Counted from the first letter of the stretch, positions 9,846-17,467 are shown. The stretch is DNA of 64,000 nt from Streptomyces sp. NBC_01235 (GCF_035989285.1 NZ_CP108513.1:9982001-10046000); one strand, 5' to 3'. Program-made: numbers and translations. Notes: generated by a model from the letters alone, not told the origin.

Positions 9846-10193
9846 CCAGCCGCCAGCCGCCAGCCGCCAGCCGCCAGCCGCCAGCCGCCAGCCGCCAGCC
9901 GCCAGCCGCCAGCCGCCAGCCGCCAGCCGCCAGCCGCCAGCCCTCAGCCGCCAGCCCCCAATCCCCAGCCGCCAGCCCCCAGCTGCCAGCCCTCAGTCCC
10001 AGCCCCCAATCCCCAGCCGCCAGCCCCCAGCCGCCAGCCCTCAGTCCCAGCCCCCAGCCGCCAGCCCCCAGTCCCCAGTCCCCAGCCGCCAGCCCCCAGC
10101 CGCCAGCCCCCAGTCCCCAGCCGCCAGTCCCCAGCCGCCAGCCCCCAGCCTCCAGTTCCAAGTCCTTGGTCCTCAGCCCCAGTTCCCAGCTTC
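9846..10193. repeat. Heptanucleotide satellite (CCAGCCG)n with degenerate extension
   Basis: Thirteen perfect head-to-tail copies of CCAGCCG run from 9846 to 9936. About 255 nt of degenerate units follow (CCAGCCC, TCAGCCG, CCAATCC, CCAGTCC and similar), largely in the same 7-nt register with some slips. The region fills the space between peptide deformylase and the PepSY gene. Because 7 is not a multiple of 3, each strand frame reads a repeating heptapeptide (for example PPAASRQ), so the proline-rich frames across it are artefacts. The complementary strand is a series of GG/GGGG runs with quadruplex potential. Likely prone to slippage. Confidence 0.95.
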
Positions 10194-10243
10194 CGGACCA
10201 CTACCTCCGCCCCCCTTCCCCCTGACCCCGGAGAAGCCCGCCC

Positions 10244-11677
10244 ATGTCCACCGCTCCCTCGACACCCCCCACTCTCGGCTCCGCTCGAGCGGGGGAACCC
10301 CCATCGGACGAGGCCCCGCAAGCAGCAGCCCCCGTGCCGAAGTCCCGCGGTCCGTGGGCCCCGTTGCGCCCGCTGGTCCTGCGACTGCACTTCTACGCCG
10401 GCCTGTTCGTGGCGCCGTTCCTGCTGGTCGCGGCCACCACCGGGTTCCTGTACGCCGGTGCGTTCCAGGCCGAGAAGCTCGTGTACTCCCACGAGATGAC
10501 CGTCCCGGTCGGCGACACCGAGCTGCCGATCTCCGAGCAGGTGGACGCCGCGCGCAAGGCCCACCCCGAGGGCACGGTCTCGGCCGTCCGGCCCTCGCCG
10601 GAGGACGACGCCACGACCCGGGTGATGCTGTCCGGCGTCAAGGGAGTCGACGCCACCCACACCCTCGCCGTGTTCGTCGATCCGTACACCGGCGAGGTGC
10701 GCGGCGCGCTGGAGCAGTACGGCTCGACCGGAGCGCTGCCGCTGCGCACCTGGATCGACGAGTTCCACCGCGACCTGCACCTCGGCGAGAACGGCCGCCT
10801 CTACAGCGAACTCGCCGCGAGCTGGCTGTGGGTGATCGCGGGCGGCGGCCTCGTGCTGTGGTTCTCCCGCCGCCGCGCCCTGCGCAAGGTGCGCGGCACG
10901 AGTGGCCGGCGCCGCACGCTCGGTCTGCACGGCACCGTCGGCGCCTGGGCCGCGGCCGGCTTCGTCTTCCTGTCCGCGACGGGCCTGACCTGGTCGACGT
11001 ACGCGGGCGCCAACATCGACGAGCTGCGCACCTCTCTCGGCCAGTCCACCCCGTCGGTCTCGGCGGCCGTCGTCGGCGGCGAGCACGCCGGTCACGACGC
11101 GGCCTCCGGCAGTGGCGGGGACGCCGAGCACGGCGTCGGCCTCGACAGGATCCTGGCCGCCGCGCGCGCCGAGGGGCTGGGCGACCCGGTCGAGATCGTC
11201 CCGCCCGCGGACGCCTCCTCCGCGTACGTGGTCAAGCAGGTGCAGCGCAGCTGGCCGGAGAAGCAGGACTCGGTCGCGATCGACCCGGCCACCGGCAAGG
11301 TCGTCGACGTGCTGCGCTTCGAGGACTACCCGCTGCTGGCCAAGCTGACGCGCTGGGGCATCGACCTGCACACCGGCGTCCTGTTCGGCCTGGTCAACCA
11401 GATCGCGCTGATGCTCCTGGCGCTGTCGCTGATCCTGTTGATCGTGTGGGGCTACCGCATGTGGTGGCAGCGCGGCCGTGGTTCCGCGTTCGGCCGCCCG
11501 ATCCCGCGCGGCGCCTGGGCGCAGGTGCCGCCGTACGTCCTCGTCCCGTTGATGGCGGCGGTCGCCGTGGTCGGCTACTTCGTGCCGCTCCTCGGCATCC
11601 CGCTCGCCGGCTTCCTGGTCGTGGACATCGTCCTCGGGGAGATCGCGCACCGTCGAGGGCGGCGGGCGGCTGTCTGA
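10244..11677 (+). CDS. PepSY-associated membrane protein
   Basis: 477 aa, an integral membrane protein of the PepSY-TM family, whose members are often linked to iron or haem uptake and periplasmic redox functions. Segments: a Pro/Ala-rich N-tail of about 40 residues, TM helix HFYAGLFVAPFLLVAATTG, an extracytoplasmic PepSY-like region containing the family pattern DPYTGEVRG, two more helices (SWLWVIAGGGLVLW; WAAAGFVFLSATGLTW), a second PepSY-like segment (DSVAIDPATGKVVD) that follows a His/Gly-rich loop, helix IALMLLALSLILLIVWGYR and a C-terminal helical pair. The ATG has GGAGAAG eight nt upstream. The coding start contains a repeated palindromic element. It is not in an operon with a recognisable uptake gene, so the function is inferred only from the family. 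Confidence 0.85.
   Translation: MSTAPSTPPTLGSARAGEPPSDEAPQAAAPVPKSRGPWAPLRPLVLRLHFYAGLFVAPFLLVAATTGFLYAGAFQAEKLVYSHEMTVPVGDTELPISEQVDAARKAHPEGTVSAVRPSPEDDATTRVMLSGVKGVDATHTLAVFVDPYTGEVRGALEQYGSTGALPLRTWIDEFHRDLHLGENGRLYSELAASWLWVIAGGGLVLWFSRRRALRKVRGTSGRRRTLGLHGTVGAWAAAGFVFLSATGLTWSTYAGANIDELRTSLGQSTPSVSAAVVGGEHAGHDAASGSGGDAEHGVGLDRILAAARAEGLGDPVEIVPPADASSAYVVKQVQRSWPEKQDSVAIDPATGKVVDVLRFEDYPLLAKLTRWGIDLHTGVLFGLVNQIALMLLALSLILLIVWGYRMWWQRGRGSAFGRPIPRGAWAQVPPYVLVPLMAAVAVVGYFVPLLGIPLAGFLVVDIVLGEIAHRRGRRAAV
10272..10303. repeat. Palindromic element inside the PepSY gene start
   Basis: Contains GCTCGAGC immediately followed by GGGGGAACCCCC. From memory, closely similar strings recur many times between genes in Streptomyces genomes. 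Here the element lies inside codons 10-20 of the PepSY gene and encodes part of the low-complexity N-tail, suggesting insertion into, or capture by, the reading frame. Confidence 0.5.
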
Positions 11678-11704
11678 GCCCGGCCGCCTGTCCGGGCCCG
11701 TCCC

Positions 11705-12169
11705 GCTCGGCGGGCCCGCGGCCTCGACGCCCGGCCCGCGGCCTCGACGCCCGGCCCGCGGAGCGTCGTCGCCGGTCCCGCCCGCGCCGCTCCGCCCTCG
11801 CAGCGGCGTGCGCAGGCGGGCACCGAAGCAGCGGTACCAGCGGTGGGCCATGAAGGCGGCGACCACCGGCATGCCGTAGCCGACGGGACAGCGGGACCTC
11901 GGAGTCCGGTCCGTCTCGAACCACCACATGTCTGCCTCCGTCGTCAGGCACAGCAGGACGAACGTCGGCCCGTGGACAGAGAAGTTCCAGTCCTCCCGGA
12001 AGGCCCAATCGTTGCGGCGTCGACGGGAGCGTGTGCTGCGCCAGCCGACCAGGAGGAAAGCCGACAGCAGGCCGGCGAGCACGGAGAAGAGCGCCAACGC
12101 GGTATGTGGCTCAGGGCGTTCGACACCCAGGGCCGGAGCCGTGAGCGCGTGGGGCCACGCGGATGTCAC
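11705..12169 (-). CDS. Possible small membrane protein with unresolved 3' end
   Basis: The stretch between the PepSY gene and the TPR gene has no other candidate. On the minus strand, from a GTG at 12169 with GGAG seven nt upstream and 28 nt after the TPR stop, a frame reads one hydrophobic helix (TALALFSVLAGLLSAFLLVG), then an Arg-rich turn and a Trp/Tyr-rich segment (MWWFETD, MAHRWYRCFG). Sampled codons are G/C-ending in most positions, as in real genes here. However, the frame has no stop before it enters the antisense of the PepSY gene, so it either ends through a lost stop or is a decayed gene. No family recognised; low confidence. Confidence 0.35.
11713..11760. repeat. 20-bp tandem repeat, 2.4 copies
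   Basis: The unit is GGCCCGCGGCCTCGACGCCC, repeated at 11713, 11733 and partly at 11753, just past the PepSY stop codon. It lies at the 3' end of the doubtful minus-strand membrane ORF and may have altered its C-terminus. Confidence 0.8.
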
Positions 12170-12197
12170 GGCTCCGGCTCCGTGCGAGCGGGGTGCC

Positions 12198-12569
12198 TCA
12201 GGCCTCGGGGAAGTCCCCCGTCAGCGCCGAGGCGAGGCGCAGATGGGGTCCCGCCTCCTCGTGCCGTCCCTGCCGCTCCAGGGTGCGGCCCAGCATCAGC
12301 CGCGCGTAGTGCTCCACCGGGTCGCGTTCGACGATCACGCGCAACTCACTCTCGGCGCGGCGGAGTTGGGCCGAGTGGTAGTAGGCGCGAGCCAGCAGCA
12401 GCCGCGGACCGGTCTGCTCCGGCACCCCCTCGACCAGACCGGCCAGCACCCGCGCGGCGGCGGCGTACTCCTTCGCGGCGAAGAACAGCTGAGCCCGCTC
12501 CCACCGCTCGGCCGGCGTTCCGTGGCCGTAGTACGCGGAGTCGTGCGTCGTCTCGTATGTCATGTCCAC
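12198..12569 (-). CDS. Small tetratricopeptide-repeat protein
   Basis: About 123 aa with two or three TPR-like helical pairs: AERWERAQLFFAAKEYAAA, PRLLLARAYYHSAQLRRAE and HYARLMLGRTLERQGRHEEA. There is no signal peptide or membrane segment, so it is probably a cytosolic scaffold. The GTG at 12569 has AAGGAGG six nt upstream; the ATG two codons later (12563) is the alternative. It lies downstream of two MarR-like genes on the same strand, with about 77 nt between. Similar proteins of this length are, from memory, common in Streptomyces without an assigned role. Confidence 0.75.
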   Translation of the reverse strand: MDMTYETTHDSAYYGHGTPAERWERAQLFFAAKEYAAAARVLAGLVEGVPEQTGPRLLLARAYYHSAQLRRAESELRVIVERDPVEHYARLMLGRTLERQGRHEEAGPHLRLASALTGDFPEA

Positions 12570-12646
12570 TCGTGACCTCCTTCGACGCCGACAACCGGAC
12601 CTGGTGGTTGAATATTCCACCACCTGGGGTGGTCACCCGGGGGCGG

Positions 12647-13090
12647 CTACGGGGCCAGGGCCGCCAGCTCCGCGTCGGCCCGTTCGGTGATGTGCGCGAG
12701 GACGCGCCCGGCGGTCGCCAGGTCCTCCGGGGGGATCCCGGCGTAGATCCGGGCCGAGACCTCGCCCGTCTCTGCGGTGACCGCGGCGAACAGTTCGCGC
12801 CCGGCGTCCGTGGTGCTGATCAGCGGGCCGTCGGCCGACAGCAGCCCCTTGGCGAGCAGTGCGTCGACGGTGACGCGTACGTCCGCCGCCTCGACCTTGA
12901 GGGCCCCGGTGACCGCCTCGACGAGCGTGCCGAGGTCCAGCGGTCCGTCGGCGGTGACGGCGGTCCGCAGGGTGATCTGCTGCTGGAAGGTGACGCCGTG
13001 GCGGGCCAGGACGTGCTCCAGGACGGCGCGTCCCGCGTAGTGCGCGAGGCCTATGGTGCGGCCGCCGGCGGGCTGTGCGGTGGAAGTCAT
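12647..13090 (-). CDS. MarR-like winged-helix protein
   Basis: 147 aa. Its helical pattern resembles MarR regulators: a helix pair ending in the wing-like segment LLAKGLLSADGPLISTTDAGRE, then a long C-terminal helix (ATAGRVLAHITERADAEL) of dimerisation type. The ATG at 13090 has AGGAG five nt upstream and overlaps the upstream gene region (TAGTG at 13093-13095), so it is translated with the upstream MarR. The recognition helix is less canonical than in the neighbour; it may act as a partner or co-regulator rather than an independent repressor. Confidence 0.7.
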   Translation of the reverse strand: MTSTAQPAGGRTIGLAHYAGRAVLEHVLARHGVTFQQQITLRTAVTADGPLDLGTLVEAVTGALKVEAADVRVTVDALLAKGLLSADGPLISTTDAGRELFAAVTAETGEVSARIYAGIPPEDLATAGRVLAHITERADAELAALAP

Positions 13091-13092
13091 CA

Positions 13093-13575
13093 CTACTCCT
13101 GAGGGGTTTCGTCGGTGAGGTCGAGTGTTACGTCGAGCAGGACCGCCAGTTCGCTCTTGAACGTGCGCGTCCGCGGGCTGTCCAGGCCGCCGAGCGGTTG
13201 CAGCAACTGCTCCAGCAACCCTTGGACCACCTGGACGGCCCGCCGTGTGACGTCCTGTCCCTGTTCGGTGAGTGCCAGTTGTACGGCGCGTGGGTCCCGG
13301 GGGTCACGGGTGCGTTCGATCAGCTCCGCGGACTCCAGGGCGCGCGCGAGCTTCGAGACGTAGAGCGGCTCGAGCCCGGTGTGGTCGGCGAGGCGGCGCT
13401 GGCTGGGGCGTTCGCCGTCCCGCTGCATGCCGTAGAGCGAGGCGACCAGGGAGTACTGCGCGTGGGTGAGACCGAGCGGGGCCACCGCCCGGTCGACGGC
13501 CACGCGCCACTTGGTCGACAGTCGCCACACCAGGAAACCGGGCGTGGCCCGTTCGGAACCCCTGCTCTCGCTCAT
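13093..13575 (-). CDS. MarR family transcriptional regulator
   Basis: 160 aa. Winged helix-turn-helix: HAQYSLVASLYGM (helices 1-2), RRLADHTGLEPLYVSKLARALE (HTH recognition region), then the wing RDPRDPRAVQLALTEQG, followed by a long C-terminal dimerisation helix. Members sense small phenolic or oxidising ligands and usually repress their own operon and a divergent gene. It is first in a unit with the second MarR-like protein. No ribosome binding site is visible before the ATG at 13575; TAATGT lies seven nt upstream, so a leaderless transcript is plausible. Direct and inverted repeats at 13589-13614 are the likely autoregulatory operator. Confidence 0.9.
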   Translation of the reverse strand: MSESRGSERATPGFLVWRLSTKWRVAVDRAVAPLGLTHAQYSLVASLYGMQRDGERPSQRRLADHTGLEPLYVSKLARALESAELIERTRDPRDPRAVQLALTEQGQDVTRRAVQVVQGLLEQLLQPLGGLDSPRTRTFKSELAVLLDVTLDLTDETPQE

Positions 13576-13588
13576 GGGCGATACATTA

Positions 13589-13614
13589 CATGGCTACTAT
13601 GTCCATGGCTACTA
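13589..13614. promoter_or_regulatory. Repeat-containing operator between MarR and the divergent DUF6400-like gene
   Basis: CATGGCTACTA occurs at 13589-13599 and again at 13604-13614 (15-bp period). In addition, CATGG-N9-CCATG (13589-13607) is an inverted repeat. This AT-rich island is 14 nt upstream of the MarR start codon and overlaps the probable -10 region, typical of a MarR autorepressor site. Confidence 0.6.
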
Positions 13615-13697
13615 AATTCTGTTCGTCGAGCATCCCCCTTGTGACTTCTCCCACCTGCTCTTGCCTGGCCGAGGAGCGCATACCTACGTTCGGTCGC

Positions 13698-14012
13698 ATG
13701 TCCCCCGATGGCCGCGCCCTTCCCGACGAACCGGACGAACCCGCCGCAGTGAGCAGGCCTGCGGCCGACCGACCGGACAGCAGCCCCTTGGTCGAGCTGG
13801 CCGTCGACCTGAGCTCCCACGAAATGCTCCGGCGCGCCCATGTCCTGGACGCTCTCGGATCCGACTGGGACCCCATAGCCGCGCTGCGCGGCGAGGAAGC
13901 CGCGTACGAGCTGCTGTATTCCGGCCTCGACGCGGAGCAGCAGCGCGTGTACGACGAGCTGGTCTCGGCCGGAGTGCTGCCGCGGACAGGGGGCGGCCAT
14001 GCTGCCCCTTGA
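13698..14012 (+). CDS. DUF6400-like small protein
   Basis: 104 aa. The N-terminal third is Pro/Asp-rich and disordered in appearance (DEPDEPAAVSRPAADRPDS); the rest is a compact acidic helical domain (VELAVDLSSHEMLRRAHVLD, GSDWDPIAALRGEEAAYELL, LDAEQQRVYDELVSAGVLP). I associate this pattern with the actinobacterial family DUF6400, from memory; no biochemical role is known to me. The ATG at 13698 was chosen because the upstream in-frame extension runs through the operator. It is divergent from the MarR unit and may be controlled by it. Its 3' end overlaps the next gene by 14 nt. Confidence 0.65.
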   Translation: MSPDGRALPDEPDEPAAVSRPAADRPDSSPLVELAVDLSSHEMLRRAHVLDALGSDWDPIAALRGEEAAYELLYSGLDAEQQRVYDELVSAGVLPRTGGGHAAP

Positions 14013-14256
14013 CCCGCAGGCCGACATCGGGCGTCGCGCCTGGGTGGCCTGCCCGAACTGCGCCGACCATCGCGGCTGCGCCCCTTGCGAGCAGGGGCGT
14101 ACCTGCTCCGAGCACTGGCGCTACCTGCTCTCCAACGCAGGCAGCCTGCTCCACCTGCAGTGCCGGTCGTGCACCCACATCTGGACGCACGAGACCCATT
14201 TCGGTGCCACCCGCTCCCCGTGGCAGCGCATTACCAGCGGCCTACATCGCCGGTGA
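13999..14256 (+). CDS. Small Cys-rich, zinc-ribbon-like protein
   Basis: 85 aa with a metal-binding pattern: WVACPNCADHRGCAPC, then C-x2-H (GRTCSEHW) and LQCRSCTHIWTH, that is, several CxxC/CxxH knuckles spaced like a zinc ribbon. A G-rich stretch (AGGGGGCGG) precedes the ATG, which overlaps the end of the DUF6400-like gene by 14 nt, so the two are likely translationally coupled. No known family recognised; it could bind zinc and RNA, DNA or protein. Followed by a strong hairpin. Confidence 0.65.
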   Translation: MLPLDPQADIGRRAWVACPNCADHRGCAPCEQGRTCSEHWRYLLSNAGSLLHLQCRSCTHIWTHETHFGATRSPWQRITSGLHRR

Positions 14257-14263
14257 TCGTTCA

Positions 14264-14299
14264 CCGCGGCCGACTCGGTGAGCCGAGTCGGTGCCGCGG
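14264..14299 (+). terminator. Hairpin terminator after the DUF6400/zinc-ribbon pair
   Basis: Inverted repeat with inner arms CCGACTCGG and CCGAGTCGG and outer arms CCGCGG/CCGCGG, starting 8 nt after the stop at 14256. It separates this pair from the hydrogenase island. Confidence 0.65.
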
Positions 14300-14447
14300 C
14301 GGCACCGGCCCGGTGAGGCCGGACGGCGGATCGACGCCCGCTTTCGGATGACCCCCCCTGTCTGTCGTCCGGGACGGCGGGCCGGCTTGGCCGAGGATCG
14401 CGGTCGGCGGCCATCCCTGCCTGCCGTTCGTCCGCCCGGAGGCAGCC

Positions 14448-16229
14448 GTGCACATCCTGATCCTGGCCAGCGCGTTCAACAGCCTCACCCAGCGCACCCA
14501 CGCCGAACTGCGCGACCGTGGCCACACCGTGGCGGTGGAACTCGCCCTGCCCGGCAGCCCGTTGCCGGAAGCCGTGCGGCGGCACGCACCGCAGCTCATC
14601 GTGGCGCCGATGCTGAAGACGGCGATCCCCGAGGAAGTGTGGACGGCGTACACGTGTCTCGTCGTCCATCCGGGGCCCGTGGGCGACCGCGGACCGTCCT
14701 CCCTGGACTGGGCGATCCACGACGGCGTCGACCAGTGGGGCGTCACCGTCCTGCAGGCCGATGAGGAGATGGACGCCGGTGACGTGTGGGCCTGCGTCCC
14801 GTGCCGGTTCCCTCCGATGTCCAAGAGCGAGCTGTACCGGGGCGAGATCGCCGACGCCGCGCTCGAGGCCGTCCTGCTCGCCGTGGAGCGCTTCGCCGGG
14901 GGAACCCACGTACCGTGCAGGCAGGACGCGCCGTACACGGCCGACGTCCGCCTCCGCCCGCGCCCCTACCTCGACCAGAGCGTCCGGCGGGTCGACTGGA
15001 CCGAGGACTGCACGCAGGACGTCCTGCGCAAGCTGAGGGCGGCGGACTCGCAGCCCGGTGTGCTGGACACGCTGCTCGGCGGCGAGTGGTATCTGCACGG
15101 CGGTCACCCCGAGAGCGTGTTGCGCGGCCGCCCGGGCGAGCTGCTGGCCACCCGCGCCGGGGCAATCTGCCGGGCCACCAAGGACGGCGCCGTGTGGATT
15201 TCCGAGCTGCGGCCCCGGCGCGGGCCCGGGCAGCCGCCCACGTTCAAACTGCCCGCCGTGCGGGCCCTGGGGGACCGGTTGCCGTCGCTGCCCGAGCACG
15301 CCCTGCCCCTGTTGTCCGAGGCGGGGCGCCGTACCTGGACGGACATCCGCTACCGGGAGGACGGCAACGTGGGCTTCCTGTCGTTCTCCTTTCCCGGCGG
15401 GGCCATGAGCACGGAGCAGTGCCGGCGTCTGCTGGACGCCTACCGGGAAGCGTGCGCGCGGCCCACGTCGGTGGTGGTGCTCGGCGGCGAACGGGACTTC
15501 TTCTCCAACGGGATCCACCTCAACGTCATCGAGGCCGCCGCCGACCCCGCCGCCGAGTCCTGGGCGAACATCAACGCCATCGACGATCTGGTCGAGGCGG
15601 TCCTGACGACCACGGACCGGCTCGTGGTCTCGGCGGTCGCGGGCAACGCCGCGGCCGGCGGGGTGATGCTCGCCCTGGCGGCCGACGAGGTGTGGTGCCG
15701 CTCGGGCGCCGTACTGAACCCTCACTACCGTCTGATGGGCCTGTACGGCTCGGAGTACTGGACGCACACCCTGCCGCGCAGGGTGGGTGCCGCGACGGCC
15801 GAACGGCTCATGCGTGAGGCTCTGCCGGTGAGCTCGGCGAGCGCACTGCGCCTCGGGCTCGTCGACCGGGTGGTCGACCGCGGTCCCGATGAGTTCGCGC
15901 GGGAGGTCGGCGGCCTGGCGGCACGCCTGGCGTCACTTCCGGCGACGGCGTCACGGATCACCGCGAAGAAGACGGAGCTGGACCGGCTGGAGAGCGTGAC
16001 CCCGCTGGCCGGCTTCCGTGAGCGGGAGCTGGCCCGGATGCGCCGGGCCTTCGACGACCCGGACGCCCCGTATCACGCTCTGCGCCGTTCCTTCGTCCGC
16101 AAGGAGCGGCCCTCGTGCACGCCGCCGCACCTGGGTGTGCCGGCGGTTGCGCAAACCGCTCCGGTCCCCGGTGCCGCCGATGTCACCGGAACGGCCCTCC
16201 ACAGCGTCACGTCACGGCCGAACGGCTGA
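14448..16229 (+). CDS. hypX: HypX, CO-ligand synthase for NiFe-hydrogenase
   Basis: 593 aa. N-terminal formyl-tetrahydrofolate hydrolase/transferase domain (residues 1 to about 230), with the family segment VVHPGPVGDRGPSSLDWAI and the later ADEEMDAGDVWA. A second domain from about 290 to 540 has the crotonase/enoyl-CoA hydratase fold: GGERDFFSNGIHLNVIE and AGNAAAGGVMLALAADEV. HypX uses formyl-THF to make formyl-CoA and then CO for the active-site iron under aerobic conditions. The GTG at 14448 has CGGAGG six nt upstream. It is the first gene of the hydrogenase island and ends 64 nt before the small-subunit start. Its presence argues for hydrogenase assembly in air. Confidence 0.92.
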   Translation: MHILILASAFNSLTQRTHAELRDRGHTVAVELALPGSPLPEAVRRHAPQLIVAPMLKTAIPEEVWTAYTCLVVHPGPVGDRGPSSLDWAIHDGVDQWGVTVLQADEEMDAGDVWACVPCRFPPMSKSELYRGEIADAALEAVLLAVERFAGGTHVPCRQDAPYTADVRLRPRPYLDQSVRRVDWTEDCTQDVLRKLRAADSQPGVLDTLLGGEWYLHGGHPESVLRGRPGELLATRAGAICRATKDGAVWISELRPRRGPGQPPTFKLPAVRALGDRLPSLPEHALPLLSEAGRRTWTDIRYREDGNVGFLSFSFPGGAMSTEQCRRLLDAYREACARPTSVVVLGGERDFFSNGIHLNVIEAAADPAAESWANINAIDDLVEAVLTTTDRLVVSAVAGNAAAGGVMLALAADEVWCRSGAVLNPHYRLMGLYGSEYWTHTLPRRVGAATAERLMREALPVSSASALRLGLVDRVVDRGPDEFAREVGGLAARLASLPATASRITAKKTELDRLESVTPLAGFRERELARMRRAFDDPDAPYHALRRSFVRKERPSCTPPHLGVPAVAQTAPVPGAADVTGTALHSVTSRPNG

Positions 16230-16252
16230 TACGAAGAGAGCCGAAGGTCGAA

Positions 16253-16300
16253 ATGCAGGCCTTCATCCCTTACCTCCCCAGGAGGCGGTCCCATGACTGA
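16253..16300 (+). CDS. Possible 15-aa leader peptide overlapping the hydrogenase small-subunit start
   Basis: ATG at 16253 with GAAGG upstream, reading MQAFIPYLPRRRSHD and stopping at 16300. The frame runs through the AGGAGG of the small-subunit gene and ends 6 nt past its ATG, so a ribosome translating it would finish on top of the next start. It could be translational coupling or chance; no family is known for such a short peptide. Confidence 0.3.
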   Translation: MQAFIPYLPRRRSHD

Positions 16301-17381
16301 GGCGACGCCGGGCACGGTGGGCGCTGTGGACGCAGGCGGCGCGCCCGCCGACGAGACACCCACGATCCACATCCTCTGGATCAACGCGGGGCTGAGCTGC
16401 GACGGCGACTCGGTCGCGTTGACGGCGGCCATGCAGCCCAGCATCGAGGAGATTGTGCTCGGCGTGCTGCCGGGTCTTCCGAAGATCGCCGTCCACTGGC
16501 CGCTCATCGACTTCGAGTGCGGTCCGGTCGGCGGCTCGGACACGTTCATCGAGTGGTTCTTCAAGGGGGAGCGGGGCGAGATCGACCCGTTCGTCCTGGT
16601 CGTCGAGGGCTCCATCCCCAACGAGGCGATCAAGCCCGAGGGTTATTGGTGCGGCTTCGGCGACAACCCGGAGACCGGTCAGCCGATCACCACCAGCGAG
16701 TGGATCGACCGGCTCGCCCCGAAGGCGCTGGCGGTCGTCGCCATCGGCACCTGCGCCACCTACGGCGGCATCCACGCCATGGCGGGCAACCCGACCGGCG
16801 CGATGGGCGTGCCCGACTACCTCGGCTGGGACTGGAAGTCCCACGCCGGCATCCCCATCGTGTGCGTCCCCGGCTGCCCGATCCAGCCCGACAACTTCTC
16901 CGAGACGCTCACCTATCTGCTCTACCAGGCGGCCGGCGCCGCTCCGATGATCCCGCTGGACGACAAGCTGCGCCCGACCTGGCTGTTCGGGGCCACCGTG
17001 CACGAGGGCTGCGACCGGGCGGGCTACTACGAGCAGGGTGAGTTCGCCCTGTCGTACGACTCGCCGAAGTGTCTGGTCAAGCTCGGCTGCTGGGGCCCGG
17101 TCGTCAAGTGCAACGTGCCCAAGCGCGGCTGGATGAACGGGATCGGCGGCTGCCCCAACGTCGGCGGCATCTGCATCGCCTGCACCATGCCCGGGTTCCC
17201 CGACAAGTTCATGCCGTTCATGGACGAACCCCCCGGCGCCAAGGTGTCGAGCGGCGCCAGCGAAGCCTACGGCGCCGTGGTCCGCAAGCTGCGGTCGATC
17301 ACGGCCAGGACCGTCGACAAGGAGCCCAAGTGGCGCCGCACCGGAGACAAGATCACCACCGGATACCGACCCCCGTGGTGA
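16293..17381 (+). CDS. hhyS: NiFe-hydrogenase small subunit, group 1h (high-affinity actinobacterial type)
   Basis: 362 aa, the electron-transfer subunit carrying iron-sulfur clusters. Hydrogenase small-subunit motifs: LWINAGLSCDGDS (residues about 29-40), GTCATYGGIHAMAG, PGCPIQPDNFSETL, VHEGCDRAGYYEQGEF and GCWGPVVKCN followed by IGGCPNVGGICIACTMPGFPD. The proximal-cluster site has Cys36 then GD instead of the usual CxxC, consistent with the Asp-containing proximal cluster described for actinobacterial-type (group 1h/5) enzymes. There is no Tat signal, so it is cytosolic or faces the cytosol, unlike classical uptake hydrogenases. AGGAGG lies seven nt before the ATG. Partner of the large subunit 86 nt downstream. 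Confidence 0.95.
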   Translation: MTEATPGTVGAVDAGGAPADETPTIHILWINAGLSCDGDSVALTAAMQPSIEEIVLGVLPGLPKIAVHWPLIDFECGPVGGSDTFIEWFFKGERGEIDPFVLVVEGSIPNEAIKPEGYWCGFGDNPETGQPITTSEWIDRLAPKALAVVAIGTCATYGGIHAMAGNPTGAMGVPDYLGWDWKSHAGIPIVCVPGCPIQPDNFSETLTYLLYQAAGAAPMIPLDDKLRPTWLFGATVHEGCDRAGYYEQGEFALSYDSPKCLVKLGCWGPVVKCNVPKRGWMNGIGGCPNVGGICIACTMPGFPDKFMPFMDEPPGAKVSSGASEAYGAVVRKLRSITARTVDKEPKWRRTGDKITTGYRPPW

Positions 17382-17467
17382 GCGTCCGCGGCGCGTAGTC
17401 CGCTCCCTGCTTCGTGCACCCCCCCACACACACGAATTTCCCGCGCAACGAAGGGCACGGCACACAG

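Noticed and set aside
9846..10193. CRISPR array
   Set aside because: The repeat is contiguous with a 7-nt period and no unique spacers; no cas genes are present.
9784..11853. Proline/serine/glutamine-rich ORFs starting in the heptanucleotide repeat
   Set aside because: All frames of a 7-nt repeat are open and read the same heptapeptide; beyond it the frame is a shadow of the PepSY gene.
17414..17467. Upstream GTG start for the hydrogenase large subunit
   Set aside because: No ribosome binding site and the added residues (HPPTHTNFPRNEG) do not match the family; the ATG at 17468 fits.
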